Shown here: one piece after another, positions 1-7,931 of the stretch
Position numbering within the stretch: position 1 is the stretch's first letter
How the letters are laid out: the number at the start of each line of letters is the position of its first letter
From: Candidatus Enterocloster excrementipullorum
GTDB taxonomy: Bacteria; Bacillota; Clostridia; Lachnospirales; Lachnospiraceae
Length of the DNA: 44,262 bases
Direction: 5' to 3'
Assembly: GCA_019119575.1 (NCBI GenBank)
Contig: DWWT01000042.1
Coordinates: 1 to 44,262 of the forward strand
The notes under the pieces: generated by a model
What the model saw: the letters and a program-made list of their open reading frames with translations, nothing else
The model's database searches: none
Told to the model about the DNA's origin: nothing
Translations under genes and position numbers: made by a program

Positions 1-50
1 AAAAATAAGCCTACACACACGTTCAAAAGTGTGCATAGGCCTGTTTTTTT
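1..50 (-). terminator. Rho-independent terminator of the first MerR gene
   Basis: Twelve-base arms at 9-20 and 29-40 pair with two central mismatches around an 8-base loop. On the minus strand the stem is followed by a T-rich run (positions 1-7), just after the stop of the MerR gene. A T7 run at 44-50 follows it on the plus strand too, so it can work in both directions. Confidence 0.8.
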
Positions 51-64
51 ATGGCGTTCGCTGC

Positions 65-478
65 TCATGAGCGCTCCGCGCCGGACTCTGACGGAATAAG
101 ATTGCTCACATAAGGAATCTGGCCGGAAACCACCTTGTCATAAAAATCCTGTTTCCAGTCAATATACGCAACGCAGTCATCCAATTCCTGAATCAGGGAG
201 AGAAGCGCGCGCTTCTTTTCATCCAGCATCTTCTTGCGCTCCGGGATACTCTTCTGCCCCTGCAGGCATAAACCCAGGTATTCTTTCATCTCCTGGATGC
301 TCATCCCGCATTTTTTCAGCCACACGAGATCTTTAATCCACTTTACATCCCGCTCATCAAAAACGCGGCGGTTATTCTTATCCCGCTTTACATTCGGAAC
401 GAGCCCTTCATTGCAGTAAAATTTCAGCGCCTGGTAGGTTAATCCTGTTTCTTTGCACGTCTGCATCATTGTATACAT
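65..478 (-). CDS. MerR family transcriptional regulator
   Basis: A 137-aa one-component regulator. The N-terminal winged helix-turn-helix (about residues 1-70) has the MerR pattern, with TGLTYQALKFYCNEGL aligned to the usual TGLS-x-TLRYYD-x-GL, followed by a coiled-coil dimerisation helix (about 75-115). The short C-terminus has no sensor domain and no obvious metal-site cysteines. There is no clear Shine-Dalgarno before the ATG at 478; this start was chosen because MerR proteins begin about here. It diverges from an alcohol dehydrogenase, and a palindrome within a 19-bp-spaced promoter lies between them, so it probably activates that operon and may regulate itself. MerR proteins paired with dehydrogenases and flavodoxins often answer aldehyde or electrophile stress; that role here is inference. 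Confidence 0.9.
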   Translation of the reverse strand: MYTMMQTCKETGLTYQALKFYCNEGLVPNVKRDKNNRRVFDERDVKWIKDLVWLKKCGMSIQEMKEYLGLCLQGQKSIPERKKMLDEKKRALLSLIQELDDCVAYIDWKQDFYDKVVSGQIPYVSNLIPSESGAERS

Positions 479-497
479 AAATTTTTTTTAAAACCTC

Positions 498-528
498 TTG
501 ACCGGTTGTTACAACCGGATTCTATAAT
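498..528 (+). promoter_or_regulatory. MerR-type promoter and operator for the dehydrogenase gene
   Basis: The -35 TTGACC (498-503) and -10 TATAAT (523-528) are 19 bp apart, longer than the usual 17 and typical of MerR-activated promoters. The spacer holds the perfect palindrome CCGGTTGTTACAACCGG (502-518; 8-bp arms, one central base). A further half site, CAACCG, lies at 551-556. Confidence 0.85.
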
Positions 529-610
529 CGTTTGTATGAACCGATAGAAACAACCGAATTATAACACGGATAAGCTTCCCGCACAAGGGAAAGAAAGCGA
601 GGTATTGGTT

Positions 611-1756
611 ATGAACCGTTTTACATTTACGTATCCTACAAAAGTCTATTTCGGCGAGGGCACCCTGTCTCAGGCCCTTTCCCAGGAGCTTCCCCGGATG
701 GGGCGCACCGTCATGCTGGCTTACGGCGGCGGTTCCCTGAAAAAAAGCGGCATCTACGACATGCTGAAAAATCTTCTCACCCAGGCGGGAAAAGAGATTG
801 TGGACTTTTCCGGCATTATGCCCAACCCCACCTATACCAAGGTGCAGGAGGGCGCCGCCCTGGCAAAAGAGCGCGGCGTGGATTTCATCCTGGCGGCAGG
901 CGGCGGCAGCGTCATTGACTGCTGCAAGGTCATCTCCGTCCAGGCCATGACCAATGAGGACATCTGGGATATGGAATATAAGAGCGGCAAATTCCCCGCT
1001 GCCGGCATCCCCATGGGCGCAGTCGTGACTGTCTCCGGCACCGGGGCGGAAATGAATGCCGGAGCCGTGATCACCTACGAGGAGAAAATGTGGAAGGGCC
1101 CCATCGTGGGAACCTCCGCTTCCTTCGCCGTTTTGGATTCCTCCTGCACCGCAACGGTTCCGCCCATGCAGGTAATCTCCGGCGCATTCGACACGTTAAG
1201 CCATGCCATGGAAACGTATCTCGGGAATTCCGACAAGGATAATGTATCGGATGATGTGTCGTTGGCCATCATGAAAAACACCGTCGTCAACATGCGCCGC
1301 CTGCTCGTCAACAGCAGCGACATGCAGGCCCGCGGAAATCTGATGTGGGATTCCGCTATGGCAGAAAACGGCATCCTGAAAGTGGGCCGTCTGACCGATT
1401 TCCAGGCGCACCAGATCGAGCATCAGCTCGGCGCCTACACGGACTGCAATCACGGACAGGGACTGGCCGTCATTCACCCCGCCTATTACCGCCATATTTT
1501 GAAAGACGCAAAAGAAAAATTCACCCGCTTTGCAAAGGAAGTGTTCGGCAAAAATACCGCCGAGGAGGGGCTCGCGGCCTTGACTGCGTTTATTGAGGAA
1601 TGCGGACTTCCCACAAAGCTTGGCGGCCTGCAGTCCAAGACAGCGATTACGCCGCAGCTGCTCCGTCAGGTGGCTGACTCCTGCAATATCATCAAAACCG
1701 GCCCCAGGGAGCTTAGCCGGGACGAAATCTATGAGATTCTCTGTGCGTGCATGTAG
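611..1756 (+). CDS. iron-containing alcohol dehydrogenase (butanol dehydrogenase/YqhD-like)
   Basis: A 381-aa cytosolic group III alcohol dehydrogenase that reduces aldehydes or oxidises alcohols with NAD(P)H. The Rossmann part has the GGGS nucleotide-binding motif followed by V-I-D (about residue 98). The all-helical metal domain has the expected D and H ligands in GAFDTLSHAMETYLG, FQAHQIEHQLGAY and CNHGQGLAV. Length matches the family. The ATG at 611 is preferred over an in-frame TTG at 605 because GAGG (599-602) lies 8 bases upstream of it. It is the first gene after the MerR-type promoter and is probably co-transcribed with the flavodoxin remnant 12 bases downstream. The physiological aldehyde is not evident. 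Confidence 0.92.
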   Translation: MNRFTFTYPTKVYFGEGTLSQALSQELPRMGRTVMLAYGGGSLKKSGIYDMLKNLLTQAGKEIVDFSGIMPNPTYTKVQEGAALAKERGVDFILAAGGGSVIDCCKVISVQAMTNEDIWDMEYKSGKFPAAGIPMGAVVTVSGTGAEMNAGAVITYEEKMWKGPIVGTSASFAVLDSSCTATVPPMQVISGAFDTLSHAMETYLGNSDKDNVSDDVSLAIMKNTVVNMRRLLVNSSDMQARGNLMWDSAMAENGILKVGRLTDFQAHQIEHQLGAYTDCNHGQGLAVIHPAYYRHILKDAKEKFTRFAKEVFGKNTAEEGLAALTAFIEECGLPTKLGGLQSKTAITPQLLRQVADSCNIIKTGPRELSRDEIYEILCACM

Positions 1757-1768
1757 AAGGAGGTCATT

Positions 1769-2346
1769 ATGAAAAAAATTACAGCGATTATTCTTTTTGC
1801 CCTTACCTCTCTTTCTCTGGCTGCCTGCAGCGGCGGCCAGACGACCGCGGAAACCTCCGCGGCAGAACCCGCGGCAGCGGAAACCCAGGCGGAGAGCGCT
1901 CCCGCTTCTTCACAGGGCGCAGAGTCCACTCAAAACGCAGCGCCGGCGGCGACCTTTTCCGCATTGAAACCACCCAGGAATACCCCGGCACCCATGATGC
2001 CCTCCTGGAATTTGCCTACCAGGAGCTCACGGACAATGCAAGGCCCGAGCTGGCATCGCAGATTGAGAACCTGGACAGCTACGATGTGATTTTCCTCGGA
2101 TATCCCAACTGGAACTCGGATCTTCCCATGCCCTTATATACATTTCTGGAAGCGTATGATTTCAGCGGAAAGACCATCATCCCCTTTGTAACCCATGGGG
2201 GCAGCAGCTTTTCCCGCACCATACAGACCATAGAAGAGCTTCAGCCCGGCGCCGCCGTGGCGGAGGACGGCCTGTCCATTTCCCGGGGCAGTGTGCCGGA
2301 TGCGGAAAATGATGTTGTCCAGTGGGTGGCCGGACTGAATCTGTAA
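1769..2346 (+). pseudogene. flavodoxin-like lipoprotein, broken by internal deletion and frameshift
   Basis: A good ribosome site (GAAGGAGG, 1756-1763) precedes ATG 1769, which opens a lipoprotein signal peptide (lipobox LAAC) and an A/S/E/T-rich linker. From about 1940 the homology moves to the -1 frame: AGGDLFRIETTQEY, then the body and C-terminus of a flavodoxin (YDVIFLGYPNW, KTIIPFVTHGGSSFS), ending at 2346. The original frame stops at 2089. The usual start of such flavodoxins, with the first beta strand and the FMN-phosphate loop (YFSxSGNT type), about 25-30 residues, is missing between linker and body. A deletion that also broke the frame is the simplest reading. No complete protein can be made, so the dehydrogenase has lost this presumed redox partner here. 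Confidence 0.8.
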
Positions 2347-2464
2347 AACCTTCCGGACTGCTGCAATTTTATTCTATCATAGTACACAATTGTTTGCGTT
2401 TTGTTAAAATATCGCAGACTTGCTCCCGAGCGTCGGGAAAAAGGGACAAAAACAGGCATTGCGC

Positions 2465-2494
2465 TTTACAACCCCATGCCATTCCATATATAAT
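2465..2494 (+). promoter_or_regulatory. probable promoter of thrH with overlapping inverted repeat
   Basis: TTTACA (2465-2470) and TATAAT (2489-2494) are 18 bp apart. An inverted repeat, TTCCAT-n5-ATGGAA (2482-2498), covers the -10 and could be a repressor site. The rest of the gap from 2347 to 2536 shows nothing else convincing. Confidence 0.55.
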
Positions 2495-2536
2495 GGAAGC
2501 AAGATCGATTTTGTAAAACGCAAGGAGGTATTCCCT

Positions 2537-3142
2537 ATGTACATAACATGCTTGGATTTGGAAGGCGTACTGGTGCCGGAAATTTGGATTGCCTTTGCCG
2601 GAGCCAGCCATATTCCGGAGCTGACCCGGACCACCCGGGACGAGCCGGATTACGACAAACTGATGAACTGGCGGCTGGGCATTTTGAAGGAGCACGGGCT
2701 GGGCTTAAAAGAGATTCAGGAAACCATCGCCGGAATTGACCCGCTGCCCGGCGCCAGGGAATTTCTGGACGAGCTGCGCACCTTTACCCAAGTCATTATC
2801 ATCAGCGACACCTTCACGGAATTTGCGGCTCCGCTGATGAAAAAACTGGGCTGGCCCACCCTTTTCTGCAATTCCCTTGTGGTCGCCCCGAACGGGGAAA
2901 TCACCGGCTTTAAAATGCGCACGGAAAACTCCAAGCTCTCCACGGTTCGGGCGCTCCAGTCCATCGGGTTTGAGACCATTGCCGCCGGGGACAGCTACAA
3001 CGACCTGGCCATGATCCAGGCCGGAAAGTCCGGCTTCCTCTTCCGAACCACGGAACAGATTAAAAAAGACTATCCCCAGATTCCCGCTTTTGAGACGTAT
3101 GAGGAGCTGATGCGGGGAATTCGGGGGGCAATGGGGATATAA
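2537..3142 (+). CDS. thrH: ThrH: phosphoserine phosphatase / homoserine phosphotransferase
   Basis: A 201-aa HAD-superfamily enzyme. The N-terminus CLDLEGVLVPEIW is the ThrH version of HAD motif I (DxE rather than DxD); IIISDTF is motif II, and GDSYNDLAM near residue 155 is the C-terminal acidic motif. ThrH is known (from Pseudomonas work) to dephosphorylate phosphoserine and transfer the phosphate to homoserine, linking serine and threonine synthesis. Length fits the about 205-aa family. ATG 2537 follows AAGGAGG (2522-2528) at 8 bases. It stands alone, with its own promoter and a strong terminator behind it. The assignment is firm; in vivo direction of the reaction is not shown. Confidence 0.9.
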   Translation: MYITCLDLEGVLVPEIWIAFAGASHIPELTRTTRDEPDYDKLMNWRLGILKEHGLGLKEIQETIAGIDPLPGAREFLDELRTFTQVIIISDTFTEFAAPLMKKLGWPTLFCNSLVVAPNGEITGFKMRTENSKLSTVRALQSIGFETIAAGDSYNDLAMIQAGKSGFLFRTTEQIKKDYPQIPAFETYEELMRGIRGAMGI

Positions 3143-3152
3143 CCGGACCAAA

Positions 3153-3227
3153 AAGAAAGAGACAATCCCGTGCAGATGCAGGGCCTATGGAAAGCCTGCA
3201 TTTTACGAGACTGTCTCCTTCTTTTTT
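3153..3227. terminator. bidirectional terminator between thrH and nanK
   Basis: The outer arms AAGAAAGAGACA and TGTCTCCTTCTT pair with one mismatch, and the inner arms ATGCAGG and CCTGCAT pair again. T6 follows on the plus strand, and CTTTCTTTTT follows on the minus strand, so it serves both convergent transcripts. Confidence 0.85.
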
Positions 3228-3231
3228 GCGC

Positions 3232-4107
3232 TCATCCGGCGGCTTTTAAAGCCAGGCGCACAGCTCCCAGGACTCCCGCCTGATTTCCCAGTGCAGCCTG
3301 ACAGAGCGTGGGGACGGGAAATCCGGGCGATATCCGGGCCGCCAGGCGCTCTCTGATCTGTCCAATTACATAAGGCTGGGCCATCACCCCGCCCCCCAGG
3401 ACCATACAGGAGGGATTAAATACATGGACCAGCGTTACCAGGCCGCAGACAACTTCATCAATCCATCCGTCAATCACTGCGCGTACCTGCGGGCGCGTAA
3501 ACGCGGAAAACACCGCACGACCGTCTGTAAATCCCGCGTCCAACTCCCTGGCCCGGGCAACAAGGCCGGTAGCGGACGCATATTTTTCATAACAGCCGCT
3601 GAACTCTTCTCCGGGGCGAATGTCCTCCGGATGAACGACAATTCCGCCAAAACTGCCGGCGGAGAAGCTGCTTCCCCGGTAGATTTCTCCGCCCATGACA
3701 ATCGCTCCGCCAACCCCCGTTCCATAAGTCAGGCACAGAAAATCTTTTATCCCGCGGGCAGCCCCCAGCCATCCCTCCCCCACGGCCGCCGCATTTACAT
3801 CATTCTCCACAGCGGCGAAAACCCCAAGAGAGTTTTCTATTATTTCTCTGACCGGCATGCCCGTATATCCGGGAATATTGTCATTTGCATAGAAGATGCT
3901 TCCCTTCTCATCGACCTGCCCTGCTGTGCTGACACCGACCGCATCCACCGGACCGTATTCCCGCAAAATGGACACCGCCCGTTCCATCAGACGCGCGCCG
4001 CCTTCCTTTGCCAGCGTATCCGTCTCTCTCCAGCCGGACAGGCTCCCATCCTCCCAAAGGCCGGATTTAATCGATGTCCCGCCGATATCCAGGGCCGCGA
4101 TTCTCAT
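3232..4107 (-). CDS. nanK: ROK-family N-acetylmannosamine kinase
   Basis: A 291-aa ROK sugar kinase that phosphorylates ManNAc to ManNAc-6-P, the second step of sialic-acid breakdown. DIGGTSIKSG near the N-terminus is the ATP phosphate loop, and ENDVNAAAVGE carries the catalytic Asp. The zinc motif of ROK proteins (CxCGxxGC) is degenerate: only one Cys is left in GEEFSGCYEKYAS, as in some other ROK branches, so zinc is probably not bound. ATG 4107 overlaps the nanE stop as ATGA (4104-4107) and follows AGGGGAG. Translational coupling is likely. The substrate is assigned mainly from its place after nanA and nanE. Confidence 0.88.
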   Translation of the reverse strand: MRIAALDIGGTSIKSGLWEDGSLSGWRETDTLAKEGGARLMERAVSILREYGPVDAVGVSTAGQVDEKGSIFYANDNIPGYTGMPVREIIENSLGVFAAVENDVNAAAVGEGWLGAARGIKDFLCLTYGTGVGGAIVMGGEIYRGSSFSAGSFGGIVVHPEDIRPGEEFSGCYEKYASATGLVARARELDAGFTDGRAVFSAFTRPQVRAVIDGWIDEVVCGLVTLVHVFNPSCMVLGGGVMAQPYVIGQIRERLAARISPGFPVPTLCQAALGNQAGVLGAVRLALKAAG

Positions 4108-4817
4108 GACGTTTCTCCCCTGCTCTCGCGGATTGCCTTCATAAACCGACCGGCAATCTCCAGGGGCCTTGTGATGGCTCCCCCCACTACGATGGACCAT
4201 ACCCCGGTCTGCAGCGCTTTTACGGCCTGCTCCGGCGTGTGGATTTTCCCCTCCCCGATCACCGGGATATCCACATCCGCCGCCAGGCGGCTCATCAGCT
4301 CATAGTCCGGTTCATCCCGCTTCGGGGTGTAATCCGTGTAGCCGCTCATCGTTGTCCCCACAATGTCTGCGCCGCATTTCCAGGCATTTATTCCCTCCTC
4401 ATAATTGGAGATATCCGCCATCAGTATGATATCCTTGTATTTTTCACGGATTGCCTGTATAAATTCTCCTGGGGTGCTCCCATCTCCCCGCCTGCGGTTC
4501 GTGCAATCCAGAGCCACCACATCGGAGCCTGCCTCCACAAGCTGATCCACTTCCTTCATGGTGGGCGTAATATACCCGTCAAAGCCCGGATATTGAATCT
4601 TTACCAGGCCAATTACCGGAAGGCCCGTCTCTTCTTTAATTGCCGCCACATCCCGGATTCCGCTGGTGCGGATTGCGGGGGAACCAGCCATCTTTGCAGC
4701 CCGGGCCATCAGGTACATAACGGACTTTTCCTCCACATACAGAGGCTCTCCGGGAAGTGCCTGGCAGGACACAATCATCTGCCCGCGTATCCGCTCAAAC
4801 AGTTCCTTTTTATTCAT
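4104..4817 (-). CDS. nanE: N-acetylmannosamine-6-phosphate 2-epimerase
   Basis: A 237-aa (beta/alpha)8 enzyme that converts ManNAc-6-P to GlcNAc-6-P. It matches NanE along its length: an N-terminal MIVSCQALPGEPLY, then GLVKIQYPG, VVALDCTNRRRGDG, GTTMSGYT and the phosphate-binding IGEGKIHTPEQA and GAITRP near the end. It sits third from the end of the operon, 91 bases after nanA, and overlaps nanK by 4 bases. Its product needs NagA and NagB to enter glycolysis; neither gene is in this window. Confidence 0.95.
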   Translation of the reverse strand: MNKKELFERIRGQMIVSCQALPGEPLYVEEKSVMYLMARAAKMAGSPAIRTSGIRDVAAIKEETGLPVIGLVKIQYPGFDGYITPTMKEVDQLVEAGSDVVALDCTNRRRGDGSTPGEFIQAIREKYKDIILMADISNYEEGINAWKCGADIVGTTMSGYTDYTPKRDEPDYELMSRLAADVDIPVIGEGKIHTPEQAVKALQTGVWSIVVGGAITRPLEIAGRFMKAIRESRGETS

Positions 4818-4836
4818 CCCATTCCCTCCGTTTTGT

Positions 4837-4860
4837 CCCCCGCCGGCTGTGCGGCAGGGG
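4837..4860 (-). repeat. GC-rich hairpin in the nanA-nanE gap
   Basis: Nine-base arms (4837-4845 and 4852-4860) pair with one mismatch around a 6-base loop. No T-run follows on the minus strand, so it looks like an mRNA stability or processing hairpin rather than a terminator. Confidence 0.5.
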
Positions 4861-4908
4861 ATGATTTTCCGTTGTCATGATTTTGGTTGTCATAGGCCGG
4901 CAGAACCA

Positions 4909-5832
4909 TCAGAAATGAAAATCCGCCAGCTCCTCTGCTCCATACTTTTCCCGTATTGCGGCCAGCTCTTTTTTCAGGCCGTCCAGCTCACTGTCCGCAT
5001 AATTGCGGAAGGGCCGTCTAGTATGGCCGGCAGACAAGCCTCTCCAGCACATCACATTGTGGAGCACGCTGGGGAAATCATATTTCAGGCATGCAAAGAT
5101 AAATTCATCCGCCATTTTCTGCAGGCGCATGCCCTTCTTAATATCGCTGGCTTTCACCGCAGCCTCAATCCCCTTATAGACATCGGGAATCACATTATAG
5201 AAAGAGCCGATCAGGCCGTCCGCCCCGGAGCACAGGCCGGAAAATCCCATCTCGTCACAGCCGGAGTAAATCATAAAGTCTTTGCCCAGAATTTCCTTTA
5301 AGTACCCCATCTCATCGTGATCTCTGGCCGTATATTTCAGCCCCCGCACATTCTCCAGGGAGGCAATGCGGCAGATCAGATCCCGGTCCATAATTCCCGC
5401 CAGAACAATGTTGTAGACCACCATGGGGATGCTGACAGACTCGGAAATATCTTTATAATAGTGGAAAATATCATCCTTTGAAAATCTCCAGTAGAAGGGC
5501 GGCACGGAGGAAATCGCGTCCGCTCCCGCCTTCTCCGCCTGCTTTGCCAGTTCGATGGACTTTTTGGTCCCGATATCCCCCACATGCACGATAATGGGCT
5601 TTCTGCCATTTACGTGATTGATCACGGTCTCCACCACATGCATCCGCTCCTCCATGGTCATGGTGAAACATGCGCCGGTGCTTCCCGTGAGGTAGAAACC
5701 GTCCGCTCCTTTCTCCATCATAAAGTCCAGCATGTCCCGGGTGCATGCATCATCCAAATTCTCCTGGCCGTCAAAAAAGGTCAGCAGCGCGGGAATTACT
5801 CCTTTAATCTGTGTAATGTCATACTTTGCCAT
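4909..5832 (-). CDS. nanA: N-acetylneuraminate lyase
   Basis: A 307-aa class I aldolase of the DHDPS/NAL family that splits N-acetylneuraminate into ManNAc and pyruvate. GSTGACFTMT near residue 50 is the carboxylate-binding GSTGE-like motif, VVYNI carries the catalytic Tyr and GLKYTARD the Schiff-base Lys. ATG 5832 is preferred to the in-frame TTG at 5847 because GGAGG (5841-5845) lies 8 bases upstream. The flanking nanE and nanK fix the substrate as a sialic acid. It follows the ABC ATPase gene by 47 bases in the same operon; a small inverted repeat (ACAGTT-ctt-AACTGT, 5859-5873) lies in that gap. Confidence 0.93.
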   Translation of the reverse strand: MAKYDITQIKGVIPALLTFFDGQENLDDACTRDMLDFMMEKGADGFYLTGSTGACFTMTMEERMHVVETVINHVNGRKPIIVHVGDIGTKKSIELAKQAEKAGADAISSVPPFYWRFSKDDIFHYYKDISESVSIPMVVYNIVLAGIMDRDLICRIASLENVRGLKYTARDHDEMGYLKEILGKDFMIYSGCDEMGFSGLCSGADGLIGSFYNVIPDVYKGIEAAVKASDIKKGMRLQKMADEFIFACLKYDFPSVLHNVMCWRGLSAGHTRRPFRNYADSELDGLKKELAAIREKYGAEELADFHF

Positions 5833-5879
5833 GTCTGTGTCCTCCAATTTTATTTGTAACAGTTCTTAACTGTCTCACA

Positions 5880-6899
5880 TCATTCTGCCTCTACCAGATG
5901 GCAGCAGGTCATGTGCGGTTTCCCGTTCCGATAGATTGTGACAGGCTTCGGCCGTTCTTTCCGGCAGATGTCCATGCATTTCGGGCACCTGGGATGGAAC
6001 GGGCAGCCGGAAGGCGGATTTACCGGGCTGGGCACATCTCCCTGAAGCGGAATCCGCTTGCGGCGCATATTGATGTCCGCAATGGGAATTGCACTGAGAA
6101 GGGCCTGTGTATAAGGATGAAGCGTATTTTCAAAAAGCTCCTCCGTATCCGCAGCCTCCACAATGTGTCCCAGGTACATGACGACAATTCGGTCGCTGAT
6201 ATACTCCACAACGGATAAATCGTGGGTGATAAACATATACGTAAGCCCGTACTTCTCCTTTAAGTCCTTTAAAAGCTGGAGCACCTGCGCCTGAATGGAC
6301 ACGTCCAGTGCGGATACCGCCTCATCGCACACGATAAATTCCGGCGAGACGGAAAGCGCCCTTGCAATGCCGATCCGCTGCCTCTGGCCTCCGGAAAACT
6401 CATTGGGATACCGCTCCATATAGTCAGCGGGCAGATTCACTGCCTCCAAAAGAGAGGCGATCTTGGCCTTTCTCTCCGCCTTGTTTTTCATCCCAAAGCG
6501 GAGCAGCGGCTCCTGCATGGAGCGGAAAATAGTGAAGGCCGGGTTCAGGGACGAATAGGGATCCTGGAATACAATCTGCATTTTGCTTCGCATCATGTCC
6601 AGCTCTTTTTTCTTCATCGTCATCAGGTCTTCCCCTTCTCCCGTTCCGTAAAGCACCTGGCCGGAATACGGTTTGATGAGCTGGAGAATGCTCTTTCCCA
6701 GTGTGGTTTTTCCGCAGCCGCTCTCTCCCACCACCCCCAGGATTTCTCCTTTATATACATCCAGACTCACATCATCCACGGCTTTTACGTATCCTGCCGT
6801 TCTCTTGAGGAGGCCCTTCTTTACGGGATACCATGTCTTTAAATTTCTCACTTTTATGAGAATTTCCCGTTCGTCTTTTACATTCTGGTTCTCCGCCAT
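5880..6899 (-). CDS. ABC transporter ATPase, DppF/OppF type
   Basis: A 339-aa nucleotide-binding subunit of a peptide/nickel-family importer. Walker A is GESGCGKTT, the signature FSGGQRQR, and Walker B FIVCDEAVSALD. The C-terminal oligopeptide-transporter extension has the family's cysteine cluster (CPFHPRCPKC). It starts directly after the stop of the other ATPase (TAA ATG), which suggests coupled synthesis of the pair. Because the same operon encodes NanA, NanE and NanK, the likely cargo is a sialic acid or sialoconjugate. Sialate importers of this ABC family (SatABCD of Haemophilus ducreyi) are known. Confidence 0.9.
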   Translation of the reverse strand: MAENQNVKDEREILIKVRNLKTWYPVKKGLLKRTAGYVKAVDDVSLDVYKGEILGVVGESGCGKTTLGKSILQLIKPYSGQVLYGTGEGEDLMTMKKKELDMMRSKMQIVFQDPYSSLNPAFTIFRSMQEPLLRFGMKNKAERKAKIASLLEAVNLPADYMERYPNEFSGGQRQRIGIARALSVSPEFIVCDEAVSALDVSIQAQVLQLLKDLKEKYGLTYMFITHDLSVVEYISDRIVVMYLGHIVEAADTEELFENTLHPYTQALLSAIPIADINMRRKRIPLQGDVPSPVNPPSGCPFHPRCPKCMDICRKERPKPVTIYRNGKPHMTCCHLVEAE

Positions 6900-7916
6900 T
6901 TAATGTTCACCTCCCCTGTGCATCAAATCATGGAAGCAGCGGCACATGTGCCCTTCTTCAATCAGCGTTTCCCCGGGCATCCGGGCCTCACATTCTTCCG
7001 AAGCATAGGGACACCGGGGGGCAAACTGGCAGCCCTTGGGACGGTCATAGGGATCCGGCGTAGAGCCCTTGATGGGCATGAGCTTCTGCTTTTTTCCCCT
7101 TCCCAGCACCGGGATGGAACCCAGCAGCGCTTTGGTATACGGATGGGAGGGCCTGGTGAGAACGGCTCTCGCGTCCCCGCTCTCCACAATGTTTCCCATA
7201 TACATGACGGCCACATCGTCCGCCAGCTCCGCAACCACTCCCATATCGTGGGTAATCAGAAGGATGGCCGTGTCATTGTTATCTTTAAGCTCCAGCATCA
7301 GCTCGAAGATCTGGGCCTGGATGGTCACATCCAGAGCCGTGGTGGGTTCATCCGCCACCAGGACCTTGGGCCGGCAGCTCATGGCCATGGCAATCATCGC
7401 CCTCTGGCTCATTCCGCCGGAAAATTGGTGGGGGTATTCCTTCACCCGCTGTTCCGGAAGGGGGATGCCCATGTCCTTTAAAAGCTCCACGGCCTTTTTG
7501 TCCGCCTCCCGCCTGTTTTTGGCCTGTCCGTGATAAAGCAGCGCCTCATCAATCTGATAGCCCACGGTAAAGACGGGATTTAAGGCCGTCATGGGGTCCT
7601 GGAAAATCATGGCCATTCCGGAGCCCCGCAGGCTCCGCATCTCCTTTCCCGTGCGTTTGAGCTGGTCAATCCGAATATCTTTTCCCTGATAGTAAAAGTG
7701 AATCTCGCCGGACTCAATCCGTGAGAGCTCCGGAAGAAGCCCCATGAGGGAATTTGCCGTGACCGATTTTCCGCAGCCGCTTTCGCCCACGATACAGAGG
7801 ATTTTTCCCTTTTTCAGCTCAAAGGAAACGCCCCGGAGCACTTTGTTGCAGCGGTTATTGTTGTAGAAATTTACATAGAGGTCATCAACCTTTACGACCG
7901 TATCTTTATTTTCCAA
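6900..7916 (-). CDS. ABC transporter ATPase, DppD/OppD type
   Basis: A 338-aa nucleotide-binding subunit. Walker A is GESGCGKSV, the signature FSGGMSQR and Walker B VLVADEPTTALD, followed by the switch His in LLITHDMG. The C-terminal cysteine-containing oligopeptide-transporter extension (GCQFAPRCPYA) is present. It forms a heterodimer with the ATPase encoded directly after it; both act on the cytoplasmic face of the two permeases. The gene starts 15 bases after the second permease. Substrate as for the whole operon: probably sialic acid, by context. Confidence 0.9.
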   Translation of the reverse strand: MENKDTVVKVDDLYVNFYNNNRCNKVLRGVSFELKKGKILCIVGESGCGKSVTANSLMGLLPELSRIESGEIHFYYQGKDIRIDQLKRTGKEMRSLRGSGMAMIFQDPMTALNPVFTVGYQIDEALLYHGQAKNRREADKKAVELLKDMGIPLPEQRVKEYPHQFSGGMSQRAMIAMAMSCRPKVLVADEPTTALDVTIQAQIFELMLELKDNNDTAILLITHDMGVVAELADDVAVMYMGNIVESGDARAVLTRPSHPYTKALLGSIPVLGRGKKQKLMPIKGSTPDPYDRPKGCQFAPRCPYASEECEARMPGETLIEEGHMCRCFHDLMHRGGEH

Positions 7917-7931
7917 AATGTATTCCCCCTC

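Noticed and set aside
1769..2346. Programmed -1 frameshift in the flavodoxin
   Set aside because: No slippery heptamer lies near the switch, and a whole structural segment (FMN loop) is missing, so shifting the frame would not restore a working protein.
3424..4305. Open frame of about 290 codons on the plus strand
   Set aside because: It lies antisense to nanK and nanE, which have complete family motifs and good ribosome sites.
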